64,000 bases of DNA from Posidonia oceanica (lineage: Eukaryota > Streptophyta > Magnoliopsida > Alismatales > Posidoniaceae), in assembly GCA_037176725.1 (NCBI GenBank), contig JAZBRS010000029.1, positions 121,739,001-121,803,000 of the forward strand. The letters are read 5' to 3'. The notes below the pieces were generated by a model. That model saw nothing but the letters and a program-made list of their open reading frames with translations. It was not told where the DNA came from and ran no database searches. The stretch's first letter is position 1, and each line of letters begins with the position of its first letter. The translations under genes were made by a program, and so were the position numbers. Positions 33,981 to 44,852 of this stretch are shown one piece after another.

Positions 33981-35227
33981 CTAATCCTTGGGCAGCATGC
34001 ATCTATCTTTGCTAGACTGTAAGTCATATCCAAGACCTTCAAAATCTCTTCGTTCTGCTGCTCTGATCGGCTCAGTGATTCCCTGGCCGTATCGCCCGAG
34101 CAGCATTCCCTTGACATAGCCCCACCTATGATAGACGTTTTCGACCATCCAGAAGGGGTTATTGTGAACGGCCAAGGAGTTGACACGTTCAAGATCAAGT
34201 ACAAAGCTAAACGGCTTACACCGATTAACTCGATACAAGGCAGCTGAAAGCTCAGGGTCAAAAGGGATAGTATGCGAAGAGATGGGTGCAACCACCTCGA
34301 TCCGCTCCTTCTCGAAGTTTTCCGCCATTACAACGATAACATCGTCGCCGTGGCGAAACTTGATCATGCGGTGGAGGGTCGAGGGGATGACTTGATGCTT
34401 GTGGAGCCAAGGGTGCCCAAGCAGGAAGTTAAAGTTTGGCTCCAAGTCAACAATGTAGAATTCCACATCGAAGGTGACCGGGTTGATGATAAGAGGGATA
34501 ATCAGAATCCCTAGAGCATCATGGTGAGTATTGTCAAAAGCTGTCATTCCCTTTATCGCCGGAGTGATATCCTCGGCTTTGAATCCGAGCCTGGTTGCAG
34601 TGCACAACAGACAGACATTAAGGCCTGACCTGTTATCAACCAGCGATAGGGGAATGCAAACTTTTTGTATTGCACCGTGACAAACAAGGGTTGGTTATGA
34701 TTAATCCCCGCTGGAGGCAGCTCATCACTCGTGAAAGAGATGATCTGAGGCTCCACGATGACGCCAACCATGTTTTCCAGGGCCACGGGTTCTATAGCTT
34801 GGGACACACGGGCTGCTTGGAACACTTGGAGAAAAGCCTCATGGTGTTCAAAAGAGGAATGTATAAGGTCCCAAATGGAAATATCGGCTTTAACCCTCCT
34901 AAGCTGGGAGGTATTGTCGGTCTTGTGGTGCGGCTTTCTGGTGATAGGAGGGGATGCTTTAGGGGTTGGCTCTACCGGGCCAGGTGTAGGGGGTTGGCTT
35001 GAGGCTGGGGGTGCTGCGGGTTGGCTAACTGGTAGGGGTGCTGCTGGTTGGCTTGCTAGTGGGGGTGCAGCGGGTGCTGGACGGCTGGGCCCTACCACTG
35101 GTGCTGCAGGCTGGTATACCCTCCCCGATCGCGTGACTTCTGTGCACATTTCCATGACATAGTTGTAGGGCACTCGATGGGGGTCCCAGGTTAAGTCAAT
35201 AACCACAGGGGCCTGTGCTGCGAGCAC
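33981..35227 (-). pseudogene. pro: Element F aspartic protease region
   Basis: Starts after a stop behind the gag tail with VVIDLTWDPHRVPYNYVMEM and a Pro-rich linker, then ISIWDLIHSSFEHHEAF and ISFTSDELPPAGINHNQPLF. A one-base deletion near 34665 shifts the frame just before the catalytic loop. In the shifted frame the active-site triplet reads Asp-Asn-Arg rather than Asp-Asn-Gly. The rest (ILIIPL, LLGHPWLHKHQV, NPFWMVENVYHRWGY) is intact until a TAG at 33981, where the sister copy has Gln. This protease was probably inactivated after insertion. Confidence 0.85.
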
Positions 35228-37800
35228 AAGAGGGGCTACAGGAGGGTTGGCTAGGCGATAGGGCGAAGGGTACTAGTGCTGGTAGGTTGCTGGAGGCCCT
35301 GGTTGAGACTTAGCTAACAGGCTGACTGGGGGCCTACCTAAATAGGAGGCTGGGGTTTGGGCCTGCGGTATGGCTAGAAGGTGTATAGGGGCAAGGGCCT
35401 GAGGATGCATGGTAGGGCAAGCGGCAGAGCGCCCTAGCCTGGCACGCGGTCGGATCATATGGACTCCCGACTCGGAACCGGCAATAGCCACACGATACAG
35501 AGAGAGAGGAAAAGGCTCCGAGACATCATGAATGAGCTCGGAGGGGTCTACCACAGATGTAGTAGGTCTGGAGGGGGAGAGAGAATAGATTCCCAAGGTC
35601 CCCGTGCCTTCCGGATTGGGATGCTTCGGGAGGGGCTGGTGGACGATGCTGGGATGAGGGGGTGCTAATGCTTGTGCAGGGGCTGATGCTGATGAAGGGA
35701 CAGATGAAGGTGCCTCGTGCGTGTGGATCGTAATCGTTCCTGATTCAATCAGGTTCTGAATAGCGTCCCGTAAAGTGAGGCAACTGTTCGTTGAGTGCCC
35801 TATGGCTCGATGAAAGTAGCAAAAAAGGTGCGCCTTATGCCAATGCGGAAGTAGATTTGGTAGCGGGCGAGCCTCGGGAAACCTCAGAAATGTCGCAACC
35901 TTGGGGAGGACGGCACTCAATGGCTCCACCAGTGGGGTGAATTGACACCACTGTCGCCTTTGCCCCTAGGGCTATGCTTGCCGGACCGGTGCAGCAGGAT
36001 ACACCGGTTGGGCGGTGGTAGTGATTTGTGGTGTGGGAGGTGCTCTAGGTGCTGGTGCGTATACTACTTGATTCGGGGAGGCCAAACCGCCAGCTGAACA
36101 GGCACGGGCGCGGGATCGACGTAGGCAACAGCAGGTTTTGGCGAGTCCTTCTTCTTGGGCCGGCTGCTGGTAGTACCATTATTGTTGCTGTTGGTGTTGC
36201 CACTGTTGCTGCTGGTGGTGGCCTACTTGGCAAACGCAGAGAGCACCAGGAAGTTGCCACTCCGTAGCGAACATTCCACGTGGGTGCCAGCCCGAATCAG
36301 TGCAGTGAAGGTTGTGATAGGTTGAATGCTGAGCAGAGCCCCGACAGCAGGCTGCGCACCCCCGATCACAATGTCGAGGGACTCCTCATCAGAGGGTCCA
36401 TCTCGAACCTACGAAGAGAGTGCACGCTAGCGACCGACATACTCCCCAAACGGCTCGCCGGGGTTCTGCTTTGTTGCGACCAAGTCCACGCGCTTAGGGA
36501 CCAGGTCCAGGTTGAAGGAATATTGTCCCAAGAAAGCCTGGCTGAGGTCGTTCCACGTCTTGATGCTGGCCATATCAAGTGAGGTGAACCACTTGAGCGG
36601 AGGGCCAGTTAGACTTTTCTGGAACAAGCGGATTAGCAACTTCTCATCAGCCAGGAGCTGAGCGAGATCTCTATAGTACGCCTTCAGATGTGCTATAGGA
36701 CAGCCTCTACCATTATATTTTTCAAAGACTGGGATGCGAAACTTTGGTGGGAGCACCGCCTCTGGGAAGTAACAGAGGTCCCGGAATTGGTAAGATTGGT
36801 CGTCAGTACCCTGCACTTGTCGAAGCGCTTTCTCTAGAATGGTGAATCTGTCGTCGTTAGATTCTGGAGCTACTGCCAAAGGAGGTGGTACAGCAGGGGC
36901 AGGGGCCACATACGCCGCATAGGACGCACCAAGGTGCTCCTCTGGGTCTATCATCACATCGCCTGGTGGAGCGATGGGATGGGCGGTGTATCCGTGCGGG
37001 TGTGTTGTGTGTGCTGGCATGTATGCTGGGGTAGGGTATTACTGATGCAGGGGGTATGAATAACTAGCATGCTGAGTAACAGGTGATGCAGAGTGTTGGA
37101 GCGTCAGTTGCTGCACCGGCACGGTGCCGGGCTGCGGGCCAGAGGGATACTGCGCTCCGACCAGTCCCAAGGACTGACCACCAGGTGCCAGAGGAGGATG
37201 TTGTGTAGGGTGTTGTGCATATGCAGGAGGCAGAAGCTGAGCCCCCATCGCCTGAGCAGTGAGTAGCTGAGGCGATGGTCTAGGTGGGGGAGCAGAAGGG
37301 AATGCCTGCGACGCGAGAGCAGGTCGCAGCGGAGCCTCGAGAGCAGCAGGAGTAAATGAAGGGCGAAGAGATAGAGCCATGCCCTGCAGTCTTTGGGCAG
37401 TCTCCATCAGTTGCTAATACTACATCTCAGGGGACCCGTCAGTAGGTATGCTGAGCTGCAGGATCGGCGAGGGACCAGAATCAAGCGGCTGGGACATAGA
37501 TTGTCCAAGGGGCGGAGGTCCTAAGGCGAAATTCGCTGCAGCAGGGTGGGTGTCAAAAGTGACATTACCCTGGGGAGGAGGAGTCAGTGGTGTCTCTAGA
37601 GCACGGGTGGCGGTTACCAAGATAGTCTCGGCAACCGAGTCCGGCGGAGCCTACCACTGCCCTACAGAATAGGAGGGAGGCAGTTGTACCAGCGAAGGAG
37701 AAGCTGGCACAGAGGGGGTCAATGTGGGAGCCGAAGGGACCGAAAGAGGGGTCACCTCCAGGGCAACACGGACCTGGGAATCACCAACAAACTGGGCCAT
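35228..37800 (-). pseudogene. gag: Element F gag, full length but nonsense-broken
   Basis: ATG at 37800-37798 (MAQFVGDSQ) begins the Pro/Gln-rich N-arm. One frame runs to about 36400 through DPEEHLGASYAAY, the capsid-like Retrotrans_gag domain (PEAVLPPKFRIPVFEKYNGR, LTGPPLKWFTSLD, SFNLDLVPKR; about 36800-36430) and on through the Asn/Ser tract. The later part (35929-35273) has the zinc knuckle CX2HX4HX4C at 35821-35780 (CYFHRAIGHSTNSC) and HLL-type peptide repeats. Stops match one-step changes of Gln or Trp codons (E-M-*-Y-*-Q where D has EEQYQQ; Trp and Gln after YVGR). At least one frame change separates the capsid frame from the knuckle frame. Confidence 0.87.
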
Positions 37801-38963
37801 CGCTGACCGAGAACGGGTGATCACAAGGCTACGGTAGGGGGCAAGAGGACGAATCCTAGGAGGAGCTATTATTGTAAAGGCAAAATAGCTTCGGAGGGGG
37901 GATGATCGGAAGTAGGGGTCGCAGCAGGGGCGTTAGTAAGAGAAGGCACTCAAGCTCCAGCTAAGGAACTCGTTGACTGACCTCTGTGCGAAAGGCAAAC
38001 AAACAACAAGGGATTAGAACCCGAAAGTTAAAAAATGCAAGTGCTTTAATGTATAACATGAATACAGATGTATGCTTTCTAGCATGCTCTCCCTCACCAA
38101 TCTAGGGTGTCCTAGTAGGTAGTCTACTTCAGACGCTCATGGGTGTACGGGTCGTCGACTCAGGCTAGAAAAAAGCAGGTCCCACGTCTTAATCCAGGCC
38201 CAAAGCTCAGGTAGTGACGTAGTGGTGCGTAGGTGGCCTTGACCCTGCCAGAAGCATGGATGGTACCCTCTACTAACACCGACGCGACCCCTTGACAAGG
38301 GGGGACAGATCGATCTACTTACACCACGCCAAAGCATTGGGGGCAAGAGACCGGGACTATCCTTCTCAGACTATAGGTGGACTCAGATGAGAAGAATGCA
38401 TGCCCTATATGATGCTTTATGCAAATGCTTCGCGTTTTATCTTGCGTATTTTATTAACTCAAGGGGGTGCAGGTGTGTTGCAGTCTCTAGTTGCTCCTAG
38501 AGGTTCTTTTTACTTGCTGTTTTTAGTTAGCCATGGGGGAAGCAATCAGTCTCTAATTGTCCTTAGGCTTAATGCAAATAGGGAAGAAAATCACCCAATC
38601 ATGGCAAGCAGACAACACACATCATTGCAAAAGGCATGGGCATGGGATGTGTATGTGTGCGTGAGCATGATAGTGAAGGGAAAAACACTTATCATAGCAA
38701 AAGGCAAGTATGCATAGCATGTGCAAGTGCAGTGGCATTGCATTGGTGTAAAAGAAAGCATTCATCGTTCAAAAGGCATGCATAGTGTGCCAAGCAAGTA
38801 TTTAGACATGTGATGCAGGTAAGTAAAGCAGCGCAAGCAATCATGGCATAAAGTAGGTAAATAAACAAGCAAGCAGGTAAGCAAGTAAGGCAAGTGGAAG
38901 CAAAAGGCAAGCAAAACACAGAGGCAAGCGGCGAGAAGGCCAAGACGAAAGCCGGAGTACTAC
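37801..38963 (-). other. Element F 5' leader
   Basis: Untranslated region between PBS and gag. It shares the conserved leader block (about 38070-38620) with D, B and C although its LTR family is different. No conserved ORF. Confidence 0.7.
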
Positions 38964-38981
38964 TCCCTAGTAGAGTTGCCA
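38964..38981 (-). promoter_or_regulatory. Element F primer binding site, mutated
   Basis: Reads TGGCAACTCTACTAGGGA on the minus strand, one base after the LTR end at 38983. Against TGGCGACTCTGCTGGGGA of C it has three G-to-A changes, the same transition class as the nonsense mutations. Confidence 0.85.
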
Positions 38982-38982
38982 C

Positions 38983-41900
38983 TGTAGTAATCCTGAATTC
39001 TGATCGTCCATGCATGATGCCAAAAGCTCGCGTGCACGATCAAAATAGGCTCACTATATGCGGCAGGATCCGAGGGAAGAAACTCGACTCAGAAACGCTG
39101 GCAAAAAAAGAAAAAAGAAAAGATAAGACAAATCGGAGTCCCCACCAGGTCTATTGAATTGGGAGACAGGGAAAACCAGGGGTAAAGCATGAAATGACAT
39201 GCAAAACTGGATGCAAAGAGGGGGTAAAGGGATACAATGCTAAGCTATGCTATGCTATGCTATGCTATGACTCATGCCTAGGATAAAGGAAAGGTCGATG
39301 CGAGCCGAGAGAAAGGGCAAGGACTCCTGTTACGCACAGGGAAGGTGTTAGACACCCTCGATACGTCCGAGAGTCGATCTTTCTTAGGCAATCTCGCGCT
39401 AATGCATGGAAATGCTAGCCTAATGCCTAAATGCAATGAATGCCTACCTACTATGTCTGGGAAATAAACGTGCTATCTATGTGCTCAGCAACGCTGCTAG
39501 TGTTCCAAACTGGGCGGACCCTGGTTCGTGAGAACTCTTAGGCAGTAAGCATCATAGCCCTAATGCAGATGCAGGCGATAAAACAAAGCTGCGGGGAAAA
39601 CCAGGCAAGGCAAACAACATGCAAGAGATAAACCAAAGTAGGCACGGAAAACGATGCAAGGCACAGAAAACGATGCAGAGGCACGGACACCGATGCAAAA
39701 GCAAGGAGAAAAACAAAACAGGGGTTAGGCAGCATGCATGGGGGTAGCAGCAGGCATAAGAAGCAATAAAACGCGGAAATCGGCGAACAAAACAAGATCA
39801 GCATTTTAAAAACCAAATCTAACCAACTGTAAGCGTTGGACGCTGGCAACAGTGGTGTCCAACTTTGGATGCTGCCATTGCTGGCGTCCAACAACTGCTG
39901 GAGGCAGACAGCATGCAGCTTTTAGAAAATGATGCATTCTAGCTATATGGATGCAGTACAAATGCAGGAATGCAGCTAGATGGGTGCATGACATGCAGGA
40001 CTAACCTAACAGAAGATCAGAAGAGGAATCATAGCAAGGGGCAAGCTAGGATCAAGAATCAAAGCCAGCAGGGTGTTGGACGCCCGTGGGCATGGCGTCC
40101 AACGTTAGACGCCAGAGGCAGGCGTCCAACACAGGCCAGAAGACAGCAGGACAAGAAAGCATACAAAAGACAAATAAAAAAAATGGGAGCATGCATTTGG
40201 GCTACTAGAGATAAGCATAGGGCAGACATGCAAGTAAGGGAAGCATAAGAAATCAAAAGAACATTACCTGCAACCTGTGCCAGGCCAGAGGCACAACCAG
40301 GACGTTGGACGTGAGCTGAGCCCGCGTCCAATGTTGGATGCCTGCACCAGTAGCGTACAACGCCCTGGGAGGCACAAACACACAAGAACTAGCATGGAAA
40401 AAGCATATAATCCAAAGAAGCTATGGAATAATTGCAATGAAGGTTAAGCATGCATGGAAACACAGGAGACATGCAAGCAAACAGATTAGAGTATCATGCA
40501 AACATCTAAAAGCAAACAGAGGAGCAAGGACGTTAGACGCTGGAGACAGTAGCGTCCAATGTTGGACGCTGAAGCCTCTAGCGTCCAACGCCTGCAGAAT
40601 GCAAACCCACCTGTGCTAAGGGGGAGCTCAGCTCTAAAACCCCACCTATATGCATGCAAACTACTAAGGACATGCCAGAGCAAAAGAATCATGCATAGCA
40701 AGCATTTAATCCAAGAGAATAAATAAAAAGAAAGCATGCATGGAAATAAAAGATCAAAACTTGCCAAAAGGGAGCGTGCAACTTGAAAGGATTCTAGCAT
40801 CTCTAAGCATACATGGAGCATGAATAAGCATCAAAAAAAGGCAAGGTGCAAGCATGGCAACAAAGTAAAGCTAACAGAGCATGTTGGACGCTGGATGAAC
40901 CAGCGTCCAACGTTGGACGTGGCTCACCAAGCCGTCCAACGCAGGCAGATAGCAAGCTGACTTAAAGCATGCAAAAAGGACTTAGGCATGGATCCAAACA
41001 AAGAAGTAAGCATGGCATAGTAATTGAAGACACATAAAGGAGGCAGGTAGCATGGATTCACAGAAGAACAAACAATAGCAAAGCATGGAAAGCATTAGAA
41101 CAAGAGCAAAGTAAAACAGGGTGTTGGACGCTGGCCTAAGCCGCGTCCAACGTTGGACGCACCAGTTTGGGCGTCCAACACACTGAACTTCGCTTCAGTC
41201 AAGCGAGGCCACCAAATCGATTGAAAACTTCAAGAAAACTTGCTAATAAGCAAGAATGGATGACAACAAGCATGGTGGTATGCTTGGTGCCAAGAATAGG
41301 CGAGTGGAGTGCTCCACCCACCTCCTCCTCCTCATCGCCGGAAAACTAAGCGATGGAGGGGTGTGTGCTATGCTAAGATGCATGGAAAGCATGGGAAAAC
41401 ATTCACACTAGCATGCATGAGCCTAAGGGATAGAAAACCAACCTTTCGACGGCCTGGAACAGCAATTCAACATTCGTTGCCGGTGCTGCGGAAGTTGCGG
41501 AAGAGCCTACTCCGACGAGGTCGCGCGGGCTGCTGGAAGCACTAGAGAGGGCGGCGAATGGTCGAGGATGGAGATGGATACTTCGTCTGTGCTCTGGAGT
41601 CGTCGAATTCTCTCTTGGATTCATGTGGTGACTGCTGGCAAGGGGGGAAGGAGGGTGTTTTGTTGCTGTGGTGCATGAGTTCAAGTGCACAGTAGCGGCT
41701 TGCAGAGGGAATTGCAGGCGTTTGCAGGTGGTGTCAGGGTTTCTAAGTGTATGGGGTGCTCGAGGAATGTCAGGAGTGTTGCAGGGGTGTGTCAGATGGC
41801 CGGCGAGTTCGCGACGGTGGCTGACGCAGGCGGTCGAAGGCTGTGAGGGCGGAGAGAGCGGAATTTGGGCTGAGATGGAAATGATGGGTTGCAAGGGTAG

Positions 41901-42330
41901 TAACTCAGACTTGGAAGGTAGTGGATGACCTGGAGGGCAAGAGGGGACAGGTAGCAAATGAGGGGGGGCAGTGGATTGGACGGGAGGTGAGCTGGAGGGG
42001 GCGGAACAGCTGCTGCTGCAATCGAGCTATTGGACGCTGGAGCAGGAGGCGTCCAACATTAGACGCTAGCACAGGGCGCGTCCAATGTTGGACGCTGCCT
42101 ATTCCAGCGTACAACATGCTCAGTTGGCAAAAGCTGTAGATGGGCTTGGGCTTGGGCTTGGGCCTAGAAAGGTTTTAAAAAATGCAAAAAGGCTTGGGTT
42201 AAGGCTTTTAAGGTTTAGATAAGGTTTTAGGCTTGGAAATGGGTTAGGAAAAAGAGTGCCATTCCAGAGTCCACACGAGCCTACAAGAGAAAACAACCAA
42301 CTTCCATGCTGTCAGAATGGGGTGTCTGCA
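38983..42330 (-). mobile_element. Element F 5' LTR, 3.35 kb
   Basis: Minus-strand LTR starting TGCAGACACCCCATTCTGAC (42330; TGTA with one change) and ending GGATTACTACA (38983). Partner of 16751-20151, with the same order of modules and boxes. The PBS-like 11-mer at 39134-39144 carries one change (TGGGGACTCCG). Its divergence from the other LTR would date the insertion of F; by eye it is a few percent. Confidence 0.92.
39835..42115 (-). repeat. Seven palindromic hairpin modules in the F 5' LTR
   Basis: Modules at 39835-39892, 40075-40130, 40304-40361, 40532-40589, 40883-40940, 41123-41179 and 42029-42115 (three units). They correspond one to one to those in the other F LTR. The second has lost 2 bp in a loop. 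Confidence 0.93.
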
Positions 42331-42335
42331 TTCAC
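42331..42335. other. Possible right target-site duplication of element F (TTCAC)
   Basis: One mismatch to GTCAC at 16746-16750. The E sequence resumes right after it with AGGGCCAAG. Confidence 0.7.
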
Positions 42336-44852
42336 AGGGCCAAGAAGTGGAACATATACACTCCTTCAATATAACGGACCCCACCTTTGAGAAGGAGATC
42401 CTCTCAGAACTCATTGCATACGGAGAGGAGAATGATATAGGCGAAGATGAGCATGATGAACCATCGTCTGAGTTCCAGCCCTACGACGACGATCCAGAAG
42501 GCCCTAACCTCCATGTCGAAGAAGAGATGGAGGTTATCAACATCGGCACAGCCGAAGAAGCCAGAGAGGTTCGCATCAACACCCAACTGTTGCCCTAGGC
42601 CAGAGCCAAGTTCATAGCATTCTTAAAAGAATATGCAGATGTCTTCGCTTGGAGTTATGAAGACATGGTTGGCCTCGATGTTGAAATAGTAGTGCACAAC
42701 CTACCTTTGAATCCATATGTGAAGCCAGTGAAGCAGAAGTTAAGGAGATGGCGACCATAGTGGCTGCACAAGATCAAGGAAGAGATCATGAAGCAGCACA
42801 ACGTCAGCTTTCTGAAGGTCGTCCTATACCCTGAATGGCTTGCAAATGTTGTGCTAGTGCCCAAGAAACACGGCCGAGTCCGCATGTGCATCGAATATAG
42901 GGACCTGAACAAGGCGAGTCCCAAGGACGATTTCTCACTACTGCACATTAACATCCTAGTCGACAACACTGTAGGGCACAAAATGCTCTCCTTCATGGAT
43001 GGCTTCTTCGACTATAACCAGATCAGAATGGCAGAAGAAGACATGGAGAAAACATCATTCATCACCCCTTGGGAGTCTTCTGCTACCAAGTTATGCCGTT
43101 TGGGATGAAGAACGCTGGCGCAACTTATCAGAGGGCAATGACAGCATTGTTCCATGACCTCATGCACCAAGAAGTTGAGGTTTACGTGGATGACATGATT
43201 GCCAAGTCTAAAGAGCCTGAGGATCACCTCGCTTGTCTGAAGAAGCTCTTTGACTGCTTGAGGAAGTATAAGCTCCTGGGATATATTGTCAGCCAGAGGG
43301 GGATTGAGGTGGACCCGAGCAAGGCAAAAGCCATCATGGAGATGCCACTCCCCAAAACTGAGAAGGAGGTCCGAGGCCTATTGGGGCGATTATAGTATAT
43401 CAGTCGGTTCATTGCGCAGCTCACGCCCATCTGCAAACCGATTTTCAAGCTCCTGCGAAAGAACGTGCAGATCAACTAGAGCGAGGAGTGCCAGGCTGCA
43501 TTTGACAAGATCAAGCAACTACTGATCAAGCCTCCTGTTTTGGTTCCTCCTACGCTAGGGAGACCTCTACTTCTCTACCTTTCTACCACGCAGCATTCCT
43601 TGGGCGTAGTCTTGGGCCAACATGATGAATCGGGTAGAAAGGAGCGTGCCATCTATTACTTGAGTAAGAAATTCAATGATTGTGATGCTAGGCATAGCAC
43701 TATAGAGATGACCTGCCTATCTCTCGTCTGGGCCGCACAGAAACTGAGGCACTACATGATGGCGTACCCAGTTCAACTCTTATGTCGGCATGACCCCAGC
43801 AAGTTTCTCTTCCAGAAGCCAGCCATGGTGGGCAGATGTGTCAAGTGGCAGGTATTGCTGTCTCAGTACGACATCACCTTTGTCACACAGAGATCCATGA
43901 AGGGTCAAGCCATGGCAGATCATCTTGCTGACTTTCCATTGCCTGAGTACCAGCCTCTACAGATGCAGTTCCCTAACGAGGACATTCTTTTTGCAATGGA
44001 GAACTCTGATGAGAAGGACCTTGAAGACCAAGAGCAGTGGCAACTGTATTTTGATGGTAGTGTCAACAAAAAGGGTTGAGGCATAGGCGTAGTGCTAACA
44101 ACGCCACAAGGGCAGATGATCCCCTTTGCAAGGAAGTTGACCTTCAAATGCACCAACAACGAAGCAGAATATGAAGCATGCATCCTAGGATTGAAGGTCG
44201 CACTCGAGCATGAGGCACAGAAGCTGCATGTGCATGGCGATGCCATGCTAGTGATTTCTCAAGTGAATGGCGACTGGAAAACAAAAGATCCAAAGCTTGT
44301 GCCACATCACGAACACCTACTGAAGCTAATAGAAGAATTTGAAGACATCCGCTTCACGTACATGAACAGAGCAAGGAACGCATATGCAGATGCATTGGCA
44401 ACCTTGGCGTCCTGGCTCAGCATACCTGAAGACCGTGCAGTGGATGTATCAGTTACCAGCATGGAGCAGCCCGTGCACTACATGAGTATAGAAGAGGCAG
44501 ATCCAGCAGAAGAACGGCCATGGTACCATGACATTAAGGTCTTCCTGGAGTCTGACAGCCTCCCACTGAACACCTCAACAGCAGATAGAAGAACTTCGGC
44601 ACATCTGGCATCGAAGTATGTGTTACGAGTAGGGCAGTTATATAGAAGATCCTATAACTAGATGCTCCTACGCTGCCTGAGCAAAACAGAGGCTGACACG
44701 TTGATGCTTCAAATACATGTAGGGACTTGCGGCCCTCACATGAACGGCATGCTGCTAGCTAAGAAGATCATGCTCCAAGGCTACTTCTGGTCGACCATGG
44801 AGGCAGACTGCTGCCAGTTTGTGTGCAGATGCCATAACTGCCAGATCCATGG
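42336..44852 (+). pseudogene. rt-rh-int: Element E RT, RNase H, second RNase H and integrase zinc domain
   Basis: Resumes E after F. Frame 2 carries SDPTF-like lead-in (NITDPTFEKEILSELIAYGE), VFAWSYEDM and the RT fingers. A one-base loss near 43070 moves it to frame 1 for MPFGMKNAGATY, the active site Tyr-Val-Asp-Asp at 43183-43194, resident RNase H (YLSTTQHSLG), the archaeal-type RNase H (WQLYFDGSVNKKG, NNEAEYEACILGL, HVHGDAML, NAYADALATLASW) and the integrase HHCC motif ending CHNCQIHG. Stops: TAG 42758-42760, TAG after LLGRL (Gln in F), TAG in IN*SEEC (Trp in F), TGA in KKG*GIG (Arg in F), TAG 44659-44661. Relative to F, 16 codons are missing after LRKYK in the RT. The frame is cut at 44852 by the LTR of element B; the integrase core would lie beyond the right edge. 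Confidence 0.9.

Larger units (their letters stand above)
16751..42330 (-). mobile_element. Element F, complete Tat/Ogre-type retrotransposon with solo LTR inside
   Basis: A 25.6-kb insertion (about 22.2 kb without solo LTR G) on the minus strand. Order in its own sense: 5' LTR 42330-38983, PBS, leader, gag, protease, spacer, RT-RNase H, archaeal-type RNase H (split by G), integrase, DUF7745-like ORF, hairpin tandem array, PPT, 3' LTR 20151-16751. The length, dual RNase H, PBS type and repeat-bearing 3' UTR match the Ogre branch of Tat elements. It is inserted in the protease-RT spacer of E with a possible 5-bp TSD. All genes carry nonsense mutations and a few frameshifts, so it is not autonomous now. 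Confidence 0.9.

Noticed and set aside
34180..35162. Plus-strand open frames opposite the F gag-protease region
   Set aside because: They are antisense shadows of the conserved minus-strand protease and gag frames.
42336..44852. The E pol segment as a separate solo element
   Set aside because: Its first bases continue the E sequence interrupted at 16750, with a possible TSD around F, so it is the other half of E.
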